Source: an uncultured Collinsella sp.
GTDB taxonomy: Bacteria; Actinomycetota; Coriobacteriia; Coriobacteriales; Coriobacteriaceae
Length of the DNA stretch: 5,092 nt
Reading direction: 5' to 3'
NCBI GenBank assembly: GCA_902464565.1
Contig: CABQJV010000052.1
Span: 1 to 5,092 of the forward strand
Part shown: piece after piece, positions 1 to 5,092 of the stretch
How positions within the stretch are numbered: the first letter of the stretch is position 1
How the letters are laid out: every line of letters starts with the position of its first letter
Program-made: the position numbers and the translations under genes
The notes under the pieces: generated by a model
What the model was told of the DNA's origin: nothing
What the model saw: only the letters and a program-made list of their open reading frames with translations
Database searches by the model: none

Positions 1-78
1 AAGTTTATCGCGAGTTCCGCACGCAAAGGAAAGCACTTAATGTGCTTTCCGTCTTGCGCAGGACTGTAGAGCAGGAAA
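1..78 (+). repeat. 78-nt hairpin-bearing intergenic repeat, copy 1
   Basis: This copy aligns without gaps to the minus-strand copy at 4772-4849 (68 of 78 identical), and its first 55 nt are identical to 5038-5092. The centre folds into a 9-bp perfect stem (28-36 with 42-50, loop TTAAT). A second helix, 22-26 with 54-58, lies outside it, and a possible bulged helix pairs 13-18 with 61-65. All ten differences from copy 2 fall in the two inner helices, and eight of them form four compensatory pair changes. A small GC hairpin (100-103 with 111-114) follows the core, and a comparable one borders copy 2. The function is unknown; it could be a structured RNA, a bidirectional terminator-like element or a REP-like repeat. 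The left end may continue outside the window. Confidence 0.85.
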
Positions 79-214
79 GTTCATATGCGCCGCCCGGCTC
101 CCGCGGCTCTCGGGGGCATCTCTCATGCAAAAACTTTTGTCGGGTAAAGTCCGAGGTCAGTGGCGTTTTATACCGAGAAATTCAAAAAAGTTGAAAATTC
201 ATTACTAATTTGCG

Positions 215-243
215 TTGACTTTAGGTAACTAAAGTTTCATACT
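215..243 (+). promoter_or_regulatory. sigma70-type promoter for the cstA leader transcript
   Basis: TTGACT (215-220, 5 of 6 to the -35 consensus) and CATACT (238-243, 4 of 6 to the -10) are separated by exactly 17 nt. AT-rich sequence with A and T runs lies just upstream (178-212), which could act as an UP element. Transcription would begin near 250, giving about 65 nt before the leader peptide and about 235 nt before cstA. The position fits an attenuator leader. It is predicted by eye only. Confidence 0.65.
218..235 (+). promoter_or_regulatory. perfect dyad overlapping the promoter (candidate operator)
   Basis: ACTTTAG-gtaa-CTAAAGT is a perfect 7-bp inverted repeat with a 4-nt centre. It starts inside the -35 box and fills most of the spacer, so a bound protein would block RNA polymerase. 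The core TTAGGTAACTAA loosely recalls metal-dependent DtxR/MntR-family operators, whose half-sites contain TTAGG, but the match is partial and the regulator cannot be named from sequence alone. Confidence 0.5.
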
Positions 244-314
244 CCTTTTCAACCACTGGGGGATGTGAACACGCACGGATCGTTCGCATCATGATTGAAG
301 AGGATTTCTTAGAC

Positions 315-359
315 ATGTTCACGCATCAGCTAAACATTATCAGCGTAGTAATTATCTGA
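315..359 (+). CDS. Ile/Val-rich leader peptide of a putative cstA attenuator
   Basis: This is a 14-codon ORF encoding MFTHQLNIISVVII followed by TGA. Six of the last seven residues are Ile or Val, and no other function for so short a peptide is apparent. A Shine-Dalgarno-like AAGAGGA (298-304) lies 10 nt before the ATG. An in-frame ATG at 291 would give a 22-residue form starting MIEEDFLD but has no good ribosome site. The ORF sits between a promoter and a strong terminator that precede cstA, which is the classic layout of ilv-type amino-acid attenuators. In that family, shortage of charged tRNA stalls the ribosome on the control codons and changes the downstream RNA fold. The peptide itself would be regulatory, not functional. 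That it responds to isoleucine and valine is inferred from composition. Confidence 0.6.
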   Translation: MFTHQLNIISVVII

Positions 360-360
360 T

Positions 361-399
361 GCGGGTTAGCACATACAGCTAGCCCGTACGATAACGGGC
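361..399 (+). promoter_or_regulatory. mutually exclusive leader hairpins of the attenuator
   Basis: Immediately after the leader stop codon, 361-370 can pair with 378-387 (10 bp including two G-U pairs, loop 371-377). The distal arm can instead pair downstream: GCCCGT (382-387) with ACGGGC (394-399). The two folds exclude one another. Further alternatives are CGCATCAG (322-329, inside the leader ORF) with CTGATGCG (356-363), and 397-402 with the terminator arm at 417-422. A ribosome paused on the Ile/Val codons would mask the first arm. Which fold favours termination could not be settled by inspection, because the link from these hairpins to the terminator is weaker than in textbook ilv or trp leaders. 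Confidence 0.45.
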
Positions 400-410
400 G
401 GCTGATGAAG

Positions 411-449
411 ATGAGGGCCGTCGAGCGCAACCGACGGCCCTCATTTTTT
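411..449 (+). terminator. intrinsic terminator (attenuator) upstream of cstA
   Basis: A perfect 13-bp GC-rich stem (411-423 with 432-444, loop of 8 nt) is followed by six T residues at 444-449. It lies 40 to 75 nt upstream of the cstA start and downstream of the leader peptide, so it would stop transcription before cstA unless overcome. Nothing between the promoter and this terminator looks like a separate full-length gene, which supports an attenuator role. It could alternatively terminate a short independent RNA starting near 250. Confidence 0.85.
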
Positions 450-484
450 ATGTCTAGGAAGTTCTTTTTAGAGGAGGAAATGTA

Positions 485-2374
485 ATGAACGGAGTTTTGC
501 TCATGGTTGTGGCCGCGGCGGTGCTCGCCTGCGGCTATCTGGGCTACGGCCGCTGGCTGGCCAACAAGTGGGGCGTTGACAAAGAGGCCCTCACGCCGGC
601 CAAGCGCATGAAGGACGGCAACAGCTTCTCGCCCGTCTCCGCCTTCACCGCGTTTTCGCACCAGTTCAGCTCGATCTGCGGTGCTGGTCCTGTCACGGGT
701 ACGATCGTCGCCATGGCCTTTGGCTGGCTGCCCGTCGTGCTCTGGGTCCTCGTCGGCGGCATCTTCTTTGGCGCCGTCCACGACTTTGGTGCCCTGTACG
801 CTTCGATGAAGAACAACGGCAAGTCACTCGCTCAGCTCATCGAGAAGTATATCGGCAAGACCGGCCGTCGCCTGTTCCTGCTGTTCTGCTGGCTGTTCTG
901 CATCATCGTCATCGCCGCCTTCACCGACATGGTCTGCAAGACGTTCATGTTCACCCCGGCCGTTGACGCTTCTGGTGCTGCTACCGGTGCCATCGACTTC
1001 ACCAAGTCCTATGCCGCCGGCTGCGCTGGTACCATCTCCATCCTGTTCACCTTCGTCGCTATCGCCTTTGGTTGGGCCCAGAAGAAGTTCAACCTTACCG
1101 GTGCTGCCGAGTTCGTCACCGGCGTGGTCCTCATGGTTCTCATGTTCGCCGTCGGTATGCAGTTCCCGGTCTACCTGGATAAGTTCCAGTGGTTCGCCGT
1201 CGTCATGGTCTACCTGGTCTTCGCTGGCGCTATGCCCATCCAGATGCTCAAGACCCCGCGTGACTACCTCACTTCGATCATGATGATCGTCATGATCGTC
1301 TGCGCTGTCCTCGGCATCGTCGTCCTGGGCGTCAACGGTCAGGCCACTATCACCGCTCCGGTCTTCACCGGCTTCTCCACTGCCTCCGGCATGATGTTCC
1401 CGGTCCTGTTCGTCTCCGTCGCTTGCGGTGCTCTCTCCGGTTTCCACAGCCTCGTTTCTTCCGGCACCTCTTCTAAGCAGGTCGAGAAGGAGCAGGACGC
1501 CGTCAAGGTCGGTTACGGCGCAATGATCGTCGAGTCCTTCGTCGGCATCCTTGCCATCATCGTCGCCGGCATCATGTTCTCCGATATGAACACCGCCGGT
1601 ACTGGCGCTCTCAACGCCGGTGTCGCTTCCACCCCGTTCCAGATCTTCGCCGCCGGCATCTCCCGCGGTATGCAGGCTTTCGGTGTTGACGGCACGCTCG
1701 CTACCGTCTTCATGACCATGAACGTCTCCGCTCTGGCCCTGACCTCGCTCGACGCCGTCGCCCGCATCGCCCGCACCTCGTTCTCCGAGTTCTTTGCCCA
1801 GACCAACGACGCCCTGGCCATCGAGTCCAAGGCCGGCTACATGAAGGTCCTCGGCAACCCCTGGTTCGCCACGGTCGTCACCCTGCTTCCCGGTCTCGCC
1901 CTCGCTTTTGGTGGCTATGCCAACATCTGGCCGCTCTTTGGTGCTTCCAACCAGCTGCTCGGCGGCATGACCATGATCACCCTCGCCGTGTTCTGCAAGT
2001 GCACCGGCCGCAAGGGTTGGATGCTCTACGTGCCCGTCGTCTTCCTGCTCTGCTGCACCTTCACCTCGCTGGTCCAGAGCGCCATGGGCTGCATGACCGC
2101 CGTCCAGGCCTACGGTTTCTTCGGTACCATCCCGGCTACCGCCACCACGGCCGCCGTCTCCGTCGCCGCCACCAAGGGCCTGCAGCTCGTCTTTGCCGTC
2201 CTGCTGATGGTCCTGGGCCTCATCGTCGCCGTCAACTGCCTCAAGGAGTTCTTCGGCAAGGAGGCTGGCTCCATGCCTGATGAGGGGCCCGAGTGGTCCG
2301 ATATGGGCAAGGCCGAGTACGGTCGCGCCGCTGCCGCTGAGGCTCCTGCCGACGCCGAGGCCGTCAAGGCCTAG
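485..2374 (+). CDS. cstA: CstA-family pyruvate/peptide transporter
   Basis: This is a 629-residue polytopic inner-membrane protein with about 14 hydrophobic segments by eye. Family signatures are visible: HQFSSICGAGPVTG (59-72), KTPRDYL (256-262), CGALSGFHSLVSSGTSSK (314-331), SLDAVARIAR (421-430) and WPLFGASNQLLGGM (482-495). These match the motifs of E. coli CstA and its pyruvate-transporting relative BtsT. The known family role is uptake of pyruvate and/or peptides, often under nutrient limitation. It is shorter than the roughly 700-residue E. coli protein, lacking its extra N-terminal segment and some loop sequence. The C-terminal 35 residues form an Ala/Glu-rich cytosolic-type tail. The start is fixed by GAGGAGG (471-477), 7 nt before ATG. 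Codons are strongly C-ending (GTC, ATC, CTC), more so than in the next gene, which suggests high expression. Expression is probably controlled by the upstream promoter dyad and attenuator. The exact substrate cannot be read from sequence. Confidence 0.93.
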   Translation: MNGVLLMVVAAAVLACGYLGYGRWLANKWGVDKEALTPAKRMKDGNSFSPVSAFTAFSHQFSSICGAGPVTGTIVAMAFGWLPVVLWVLVGGIFFGAVHDFGALYASMKNNGKSLAQLIEKYIGKTGRRLFLLFCWLFCIIVIAAFTDMVCKTFMFTPAVDASGAATGAIDFTKSYAAGCAGTISILFTFVAIAFGWAQKKFNLTGAAEFVTGVVLMVLMFAVGMQFPVYLDKFQWFAVVMVYLVFAGAMPIQMLKTPRDYLTSIMMIVMIVCAVLGIVVLGVNGQATITAPVFTGFSTASGMMFPVLFVSVACGALSGFHSLVSSGTSSKQVEKEQDAVKVGYGAMIVESFVGILAIIVAGIMFSDMNTAGTGALNAGVASTPFQIFAAGISRGMQAFGVDGTLATVFMTMNVSALALTSLDAVARIARTSFSEFFAQTNDALAIESKAGYMKVLGNPWFATVVTLLPGLALAFGGYANIWPLFGASNQLLGGMTMITLAVFCKCTGRKGWMLYVPVVFLLCCTFTSLVQSAMGCMTAVQAYGFFGTIPATATTAAVSVAATKGLQLVFAVLLMVLGLIVAVNCLKEFFGKEAGSMPDEGPEWSDMGKAEYGRAAAAEAPADAEAVKA

Positions 2375-2413
2375 TCGGTCGGACGGGTTGAATCTCTCAT
2401 CCATATGACTCGG

Positions 2414-2453
2414 AAAGACCGGGTCCGCAACGACGCGGACTCGGTCTTTTTTT
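2414..2453 (+). terminator. intrinsic terminator of cstA
   Basis: A 15-bp stem with one G-U pair (2414-2428 with 2435-2449, loop AACGAC) runs into seven T residues (2447-2453). It begins 40 nt after the cstA stop codon and separates cstA from the next gene. The A-run at the 5' base mirrors the T-run, so some activity in the opposite direction is possible. Confidence 0.93.
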
Positions 2454-2494
2454 CATGCGAAAGCGGGTGACGCTCGAGTGTTCTCGCAGATGTT

Positions 2495-2546
2495 TTGCGT
2501 GGATAAGGGCGTGCGTTGTACCATATAGACGTATATGTGTACATAT
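2495..2546 (+). promoter_or_regulatory. possible promoter with overlapping dyads before the JetD-like gene
   Basis: After the cstA terminator a new promoter is expected. The best candidate is TTGCGT (2495-2500) with TACCAT (2519-2524) at 18-nt spacing, a weak match. Two inverted repeats follow directly: CATATA-gacg-TATATG (2522-2537) and ATATGT-gt-ACATAT (2533-2546). They lie between the -10 and the start codon, where a repressor would act, and the downstream protein has a winged-helix-like N-terminus, so autoregulation is conceivable. Evidence is weak. Confidence 0.3.
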
Positions 2547-2547
2547 G

Positions 2548-2554
2548 AAAGGGG
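2548..2554 (+). promoter_or_regulatory. ribosome binding site deciding the GTG start
   Basis: The purine run AAAGGGG precedes GTG at 2559 by 4 nt (6 nt counted from its AGG core). The upstream in-frame ATG at 2535 has no purine-rich site and lies within the dyads near the likely transcription start. The GTG is therefore preferred, giving a protein that begins (M)AKTVYSDNQ. Confidence 0.6.
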
Positions 2555-2558
2555 CCCC

Positions 2559-4733
2559 GTGGCCAAGACGGTATATTCCGATAATCAAAACAATGTCGAT
2601 GCTTTGGCTGAGCGCCTGAGCAGCCAGACGTCGCTTTCTGCTGAGCGCGCCAAGCTGGTTGCCTACGACCTGCTCTGCCGCAAGGCGCTCAAGATTAAGT
2701 CGAGTGCGCTGGCGCAGATTTTCCGCTCCGTCGATAAGGAGTGCGACACCAAGGCGATGCGCGATGAGCTTATCGCGGCAAAGATCGTGACCAAGATCGA
2801 GGGTAGCGGCATTAACGGGCGCCCGGCGTTCTATACCATCAATGCCGAGATCCGCGATGCCCAAGAGCAGCCTGCCGAGTCCGTCGAGGGTTTTGTCGTC
2901 GAGGATTCCGCTGACGTGCCTGCTGTGGAAGAAGCTGCTCCGCGTGAGCATGTCGATACCGATGAGTTGCTCGATGAGAACGTCGTGCGTGCCTTTACGG
3001 CCAAGGCAGGACGCGGCGGTTTTGGCGGGGGTGGCAAGCGCGATGCGCAGCGCCGCGCCCAGCAGGAGCGCTTCCGTCGCGCCGTTGCTCGAAAGGGTGA
3101 GACGGATGCTGAGGCTGTTGAGACCGAGGTTGCTGCCGAGTCGCAGAAGCCCGCGAGGGAGCAAAAGCCCGTGGAGGCCCAAGAGCCCAAGCGTCGTCGC
3201 GGTGCTCACTTTAAGACTGCACAGCAGGATGCCGCGCGTGAGGTTGAAGAGTCTTCTGAGGTTGCAGACGATGTTGAAGAGTCTGCCAAGAAGGCTCCAG
3301 GTTCGTGTCGTCCCGGCCGCGGTTTTGCGGGACGCGCGTATCCCGTAAAGCATCAGGAGAAGGGCGAGTCGGTTTCGACCACCCAGGACGAGAAGGCCGT
3401 TGAGCCGGCGGCTCGCGAGCAGAAGCCTGTTGAGCCGCAGCTTGAGGTTGATGCCGAGGCCAAGGGCCAGCAGCCTACTGATGAGCAGGCGGAGCAGGGC
3501 GCGTCGAGCAAGCCTCGCCGCCGTCGCCATCGTGGGGGCCGCAGTTCCCATGCCGAGACTGCAACCGAGAAGACCACGCCGCAGAACGAGGATGCGAAGG
3601 CCGAGGTTTCTTCGGGGCAGCCTAAGCGCCAGCCGGCGAAGGAGAGCAAGTTCGATCGTCCGCAGAAGCAGGCGTCTATGCCGAAGCACGAGCGCAATTC
3701 CCAGGGCGATTCTAAGCGCAAGTCTCAGAAGAAGCCGGAGTCTGCCGCAGCAGATACTGCTGCCCAGCAGCCCAAGTCGTCCGTCCACGGCGAGGTCTCG
3801 GCGTTTGCCCTTGCCCGCGTTTTAGGCAGGCAGCTGCTCAAGGTTGTCCCCACGCCTATGGCGCTCTCCAAGATCAAGGAGCAGCAGACACAGATCGTAA
3901 AGGTCGAGGGCAAGGACGGCAAAAAGGCTCCGCAGCGCACTCAGCACAACGAGATGTCCAACCGCAAGATTGCCGAGGAAATCGCAATCATCCAGGCTTG
4001 GATCGAGCAGAACCGAGGTGCCGATACGCCGGTTGCCTCGCGCCGCCAGCGTGCCTACCAGATCTTTAACGACGAGAAGGCTTTTGACGGCAAGCACGGT
4101 GAGCGCTTGATCAGGCGTATGACCGAAAAGGGCATCAGCATGCAGGCGATCAAGGTCGCCCCCAATCGCCCCGTGCACTTTACGGGCTTCTTTACGCTGG
4201 GCGCCGACAAGCCGTTCATTATGGTCGAGAACCTGGACACCTACGACGAGATCGTCAAGCTGCTGCGTGGCCGCAAGCACGCCAAGCTCTTTGGCATCAA
4301 GGTGGGTGGCGTGATTTTTGGCGGCGGATGCAAGGCGAGCGTCTCGCATGCCCTGGACGATTATCTGGCTGAGATTGGCTATCGCTTTAACTACGTCTAC
4401 TACGTAGGCGATATCGATCGCGAGGGCGCGCGCATTGTCGAGCAGGCTCGCAATGCCAATGTGGTTGAGATTCGCCTGCATGCCGGCATGTACCGTGCCA
4501 TGCTCGCCGAGCATAAGCGTCGCGTGAAGGCCGGCGGCGAGTGCGAGCCCGCGGCTGCCAACCAGGGCGTGCCGCAGAACCTGGCGGCGACGATCAAGGA
4601 TCTGCCCATGGTTACGCGCGTGCAGTTCCGCAACGTGCTGCGCGAGGGCGGGCGCATTCCGCAGGAGATTCTGATGACCGCAGACTATCGGGATGGCGAC
4701 TCGGGAAGCTTCGACCGCATGCTCAACAACTAG
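2559..4733 (+). CDS. JetD-like (DUF2220-type) Toprim protein with winged-helix N-terminus and long charged linker
   Basis: This is a 724-residue protein from GTG (732 from the ATG at 2535). Residues about 5-98 look like a winged-helix DNA-binding region with helical segments and a wing-like KIVTKIEGSG...FYTI hairpin. Residues about 100-410 are low-complexity, rich in Glu, Lys, Gln, Ala and Pro, with basic Gly/Arg patches (GRGGFGGGGKR, PRRRRHRGGR) and a repeated REQKPVE motif, probably disordered and nucleic-acid binding. The C-terminal 300 residues match JetD-type proteins: RAYQIFNDEKAFDG (498-511), then the Toprim acidic motifs VENLDTY (556-562), FGGG (587-590) and YYVGDID (614-620), and RIPQEIL near the end. 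Glu557, Asp618 and Asp620 are the expected metal ligands and are intact. In Wadjet systems JetD is the DNA-cleaving subunit partnered with the SMC-like JetABC, and none of these is here. A solo DNA-processing or regulatory role is possible. The domain call is fairly firm; the biological role is unknown. Confidence 0.8.
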   Translation: MAKTVYSDNQNNVDALAERLSSQTSLSAERAKLVAYDLLCRKALKIKSSALAQIFRSVDKECDTKAMRDELIAAKIVTKIEGSGINGRPAFYTINAEIRDAQEQPAESVEGFVVEDSADVPAVEEAAPREHVDTDELLDENVVRAFTAKAGRGGFGGGGKRDAQRRAQQERFRRAVARKGETDAEAVETEVAAESQKPAREQKPVEAQEPKRRRGAHFKTAQQDAAREVEESSEVADDVEESAKKAPGSCRPGRGFAGRAYPVKHQEKGESVSTTQDEKAVEPAAREQKPVEPQLEVDAEAKGQQPTDEQAEQGASSKPRRRRHRGGRSSHAETATEKTTPQNEDAKAEVSSGQPKRQPAKESKFDRPQKQASMPKHERNSQGDSKRKSQKKPESAAADTAAQQPKSSVHGEVSAFALARVLGRQLLKVVPTPMALSKIKEQQTQIVKVEGKDGKKAPQRTQHNEMSNRKIAEEIAIIQAWIEQNRGADTPVASRRQRAYQIFNDEKAFDGKHGERLIRRMTEKGISMQAIKVAPNRPVHFTGFFTLGADKPFIMVENLDTYDEIVKLLRGRKHAKLFGIKVGGVIFGGGCKASVSHALDDYLAEIGYRFNYVYYVGDIDREGARIVEQARNANVVEIRLHAGMYRAMLAEHKRRVKAGGECEPAAANQGVPQNLAATIKDLPMVTRVQFRNVLREGGRIPQEILMTADYRDGDSGSFDRMLNN

Positions 4734-4771
4734 GGCGTTCGGCCCCGGGAGAGCGGGGACACCGGCTTAGG

Positions 4772-4849
4772 TTTCCTGCTCTACAGTCCTGCTCACGACG
4801 GAGGCCACATTAAGTGGCCTCCTGTTCGTGCGGAACTCGCGATAAACTT
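4772..4849 (-). repeat. 78-nt hairpin-bearing intergenic repeat, copy 2 (inverted)
   Basis: This is the reverse complement of the element at 1-78, with ten substitutions and no gaps. The 9-bp stem (4800-4808 with 4814-4822, read on the plus strand) is rebuilt with different pairs: two A-T become G-C and one G-C becomes C-G. In the outer helix one A-T becomes C-G, and two changes produce adjacent G-A and A-G mismatches, a tandem arrangement that is stable in RNA. It starts 38 nt after the JetD-like stop codon, so on the plus strand its hairpin may act as a weak terminator, although the T tract is poor (TGTT). A small hairpin, CCCCG (4743-4747) with CGGGG (4754-4758), sits between gene and repeat, like the one flanking copy 1. 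Confidence 0.88.
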
Positions 4850-5037
4850 AGCCCGTGCCGGGGCCGCTGAGACCAGACCTGCCAATAAAGGACAGGCTTA
4901 TTTAAGTAGGTTTTATCTGAGGAAATGCTGCACCGTCTATCTACAGATCTGAAATCTGACTACTGAATAGACTGTCTAACTCAATAGCGAGCGGCACTAA
5001 CCAGCCCTTTTGCTTGCGCCCGGGAGGGACGCATTTG
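4850..5037. other. gene-free spacer between inverted repeat copies, with small dyads
   Basis: No convincing gene was found on either strand. Seen directly: a weak hairpin, CCTGCC (4878-4883) with GG-a-CAGG (4890-4896), followed by a T-rich stretch; a nested dyad, GTCTAT (4935-4940) with ATAGAC (4967-4972), enclosing CAGAT (4944-4948) with ATCTG (4954-4958); and an 11-nt dyad, TAGAC-t-GTCTA (4968-4978). These could be an RNA fold or protein sites for a gene beyond the right edge. A purine-rich GGGAGGG (5022-5028) lies just before repeat copy 3. Confidence 0.5.
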
Positions 5038-5092
5038 AAGTTTATCGCGAGTTCCGCACGCAAAGGAAAGCACTTAATGTGCTTTCCGTCTT
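5035..5092 (+). CDS. possible small ORF running through repeat copy 3 (partial)
   Basis: TTG at 5035 follows GGGAGGG (5022-5028) with 6-nt spacing and opens a frame reading (M)KFIASSARKGKHLMCFPS to the window end. If the sequence continues as in copy 1, it would add four residues and stop at TAG, for 23 residues in all. Against it, the same frame in copy 2 has four amino-acid replacements and an earlier stop, while the RNA stem is preserved. Structure rather than peptide therefore seems to be conserved, and this is probably a chance frame. Confidence 0.15.
   Translation, partial: MKFIASSARKGKHLMCFPS
5038..5092 (+). repeat. hairpin-bearing repeat, copy 3 (cut by window end)
   Basis: All 55 bases are identical to 1-55, including the full inner stem. 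The copy ends at the window edge, so its total length is unknown. It is either a genuine third copy in the genome or the same copy as at 1-78 seen twice, if the sequence is circular or the contig ends overlap by one assembler k-mer. Confidence 0.9.

Noticed and set aside
181..195. TTCAA-aaaag-TTGAA dyad upstream of the promoter
   Set aside because: The arms are only 5 bp in an A-rich stretch, which is easily chance; no known operator was recognised.
265..359. GTG frame at 265-294 overlapping ATG 291 by ATGA, suggesting translational coupling into a 22-residue leader
   Set aside because: The GTG is only 1 nt from its G-rich run and encodes nine ordinary residues; the ATG at 315 has a better placed AAGAGGA. 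Kept only as an alternative leader start.
250..449. T-box or metabolite riboswitch upstream of cstA
   Set aside because: No T-box consensus (the GGTGG...ACCGCG type) and no riboswitch core was recognised; the leader peptide explains the layout better.
480..487. ATG-TAA minimal start-stop overlapping the cstA start codon
   Set aside because: The first ATG is only 2 nt from the Shine-Dalgarno sequence, too close for initiation, and is probably coincidental.
824..2404. 526-codon open frame on the minus strand opposite cstA
   Set aside because: It is a mirror of cstA codon bias in GC-rich DNA: Asp/Glu/His/Gly-rich low-complexity translation, no domain, and the plus-strand frame has clear CstA motifs.
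2397..3788. 463-codon open frame on the minus strand opposite the JetD-like gene
   Set aside because: The Leu/Arg-rich translation is the antisense of the Lys/Glu/Gln linker, runs through the cstA terminator hairpin, and has no recognisable family features.
2559..4733. Calling the window a Wadjet defence locus
   Set aside because: Only a JetD-like C-terminal domain is present. JetA, JetB and JetC, needed for Wadjet, are not in the window.
1..5092. Insertion sequence or composite transposon bounded by the repeats
   Set aside because: No transposase is encoded and no target-site duplication is seen around the repeat copies; the repeats look like intergenic hairpin elements rather than transposon ends.

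Overview
The window (about 60% GC by eye) carries two complete same-strand genes. Both read like chromosomal genes of a gut Coriobacteriia bacterium. The closest guess is Collinsella or a relative, judged from protein flavour and base composition only; nothing in the window proves the taxon.

Layout, left to right. (1) 1-78: plus-strand copy of a 78-nt repeat with a strong hairpin. (2) 79-484: control region of the first gene. It holds a sigma70-type promoter (215-243) overlapped by a perfect dyad (218-235), a 14-codon leader peptide ending in an Ile/Val-rich run (315-359), two mutually exclusive hairpins (361-399), and a strong intrinsic terminator (411-449). This has the architecture of a ribosome-mediated attenuator. 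(3) 485-2374: a CstA-family pyruvate/peptide transporter, closed by an intrinsic terminator at 2414-2453. (4) 2559-4733: a large three-part protein with an N-terminal winged-helix-like region, about 300 residues of charged low-complexity linker, and a C-terminal JetD/DUF2220-type Toprim domain. (5) 4772-4849: an inverted copy of the repeat, just after that gene. (6) 4850-5037: a 188-nt gene-free spacer with small dyads. (7) 5038-5092: a third repeat copy, cut by the window end.

The two genes are probably separate transcription units, because a good terminator lies between them. The most interesting reading is that cstA expression is tied to Ile/Val supply through the leader peptide. Pyruvate is a precursor of branched-chain amino acids and peptides supply them directly, so a pyruvate/peptide importer would be a sensible target. 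This is inference; the leader, terminator and promoter are seen directly. The second gene resembles the nuclease subunit of Wadjet systems, but no jetA, jetB or jetC is present, so it cannot be called a defence system from this window.

The first 55 and last 55 bases are identical and stop exactly at the window ends. The sequence could be circularised to 5037 bp, but the repeat itself can create this overlap and 55 is a common assembler k-mer, so a false circle is more likely than a plasmid. No replication, mobilisation, phage, tRNA, rRNA or CRISPR feature was found.
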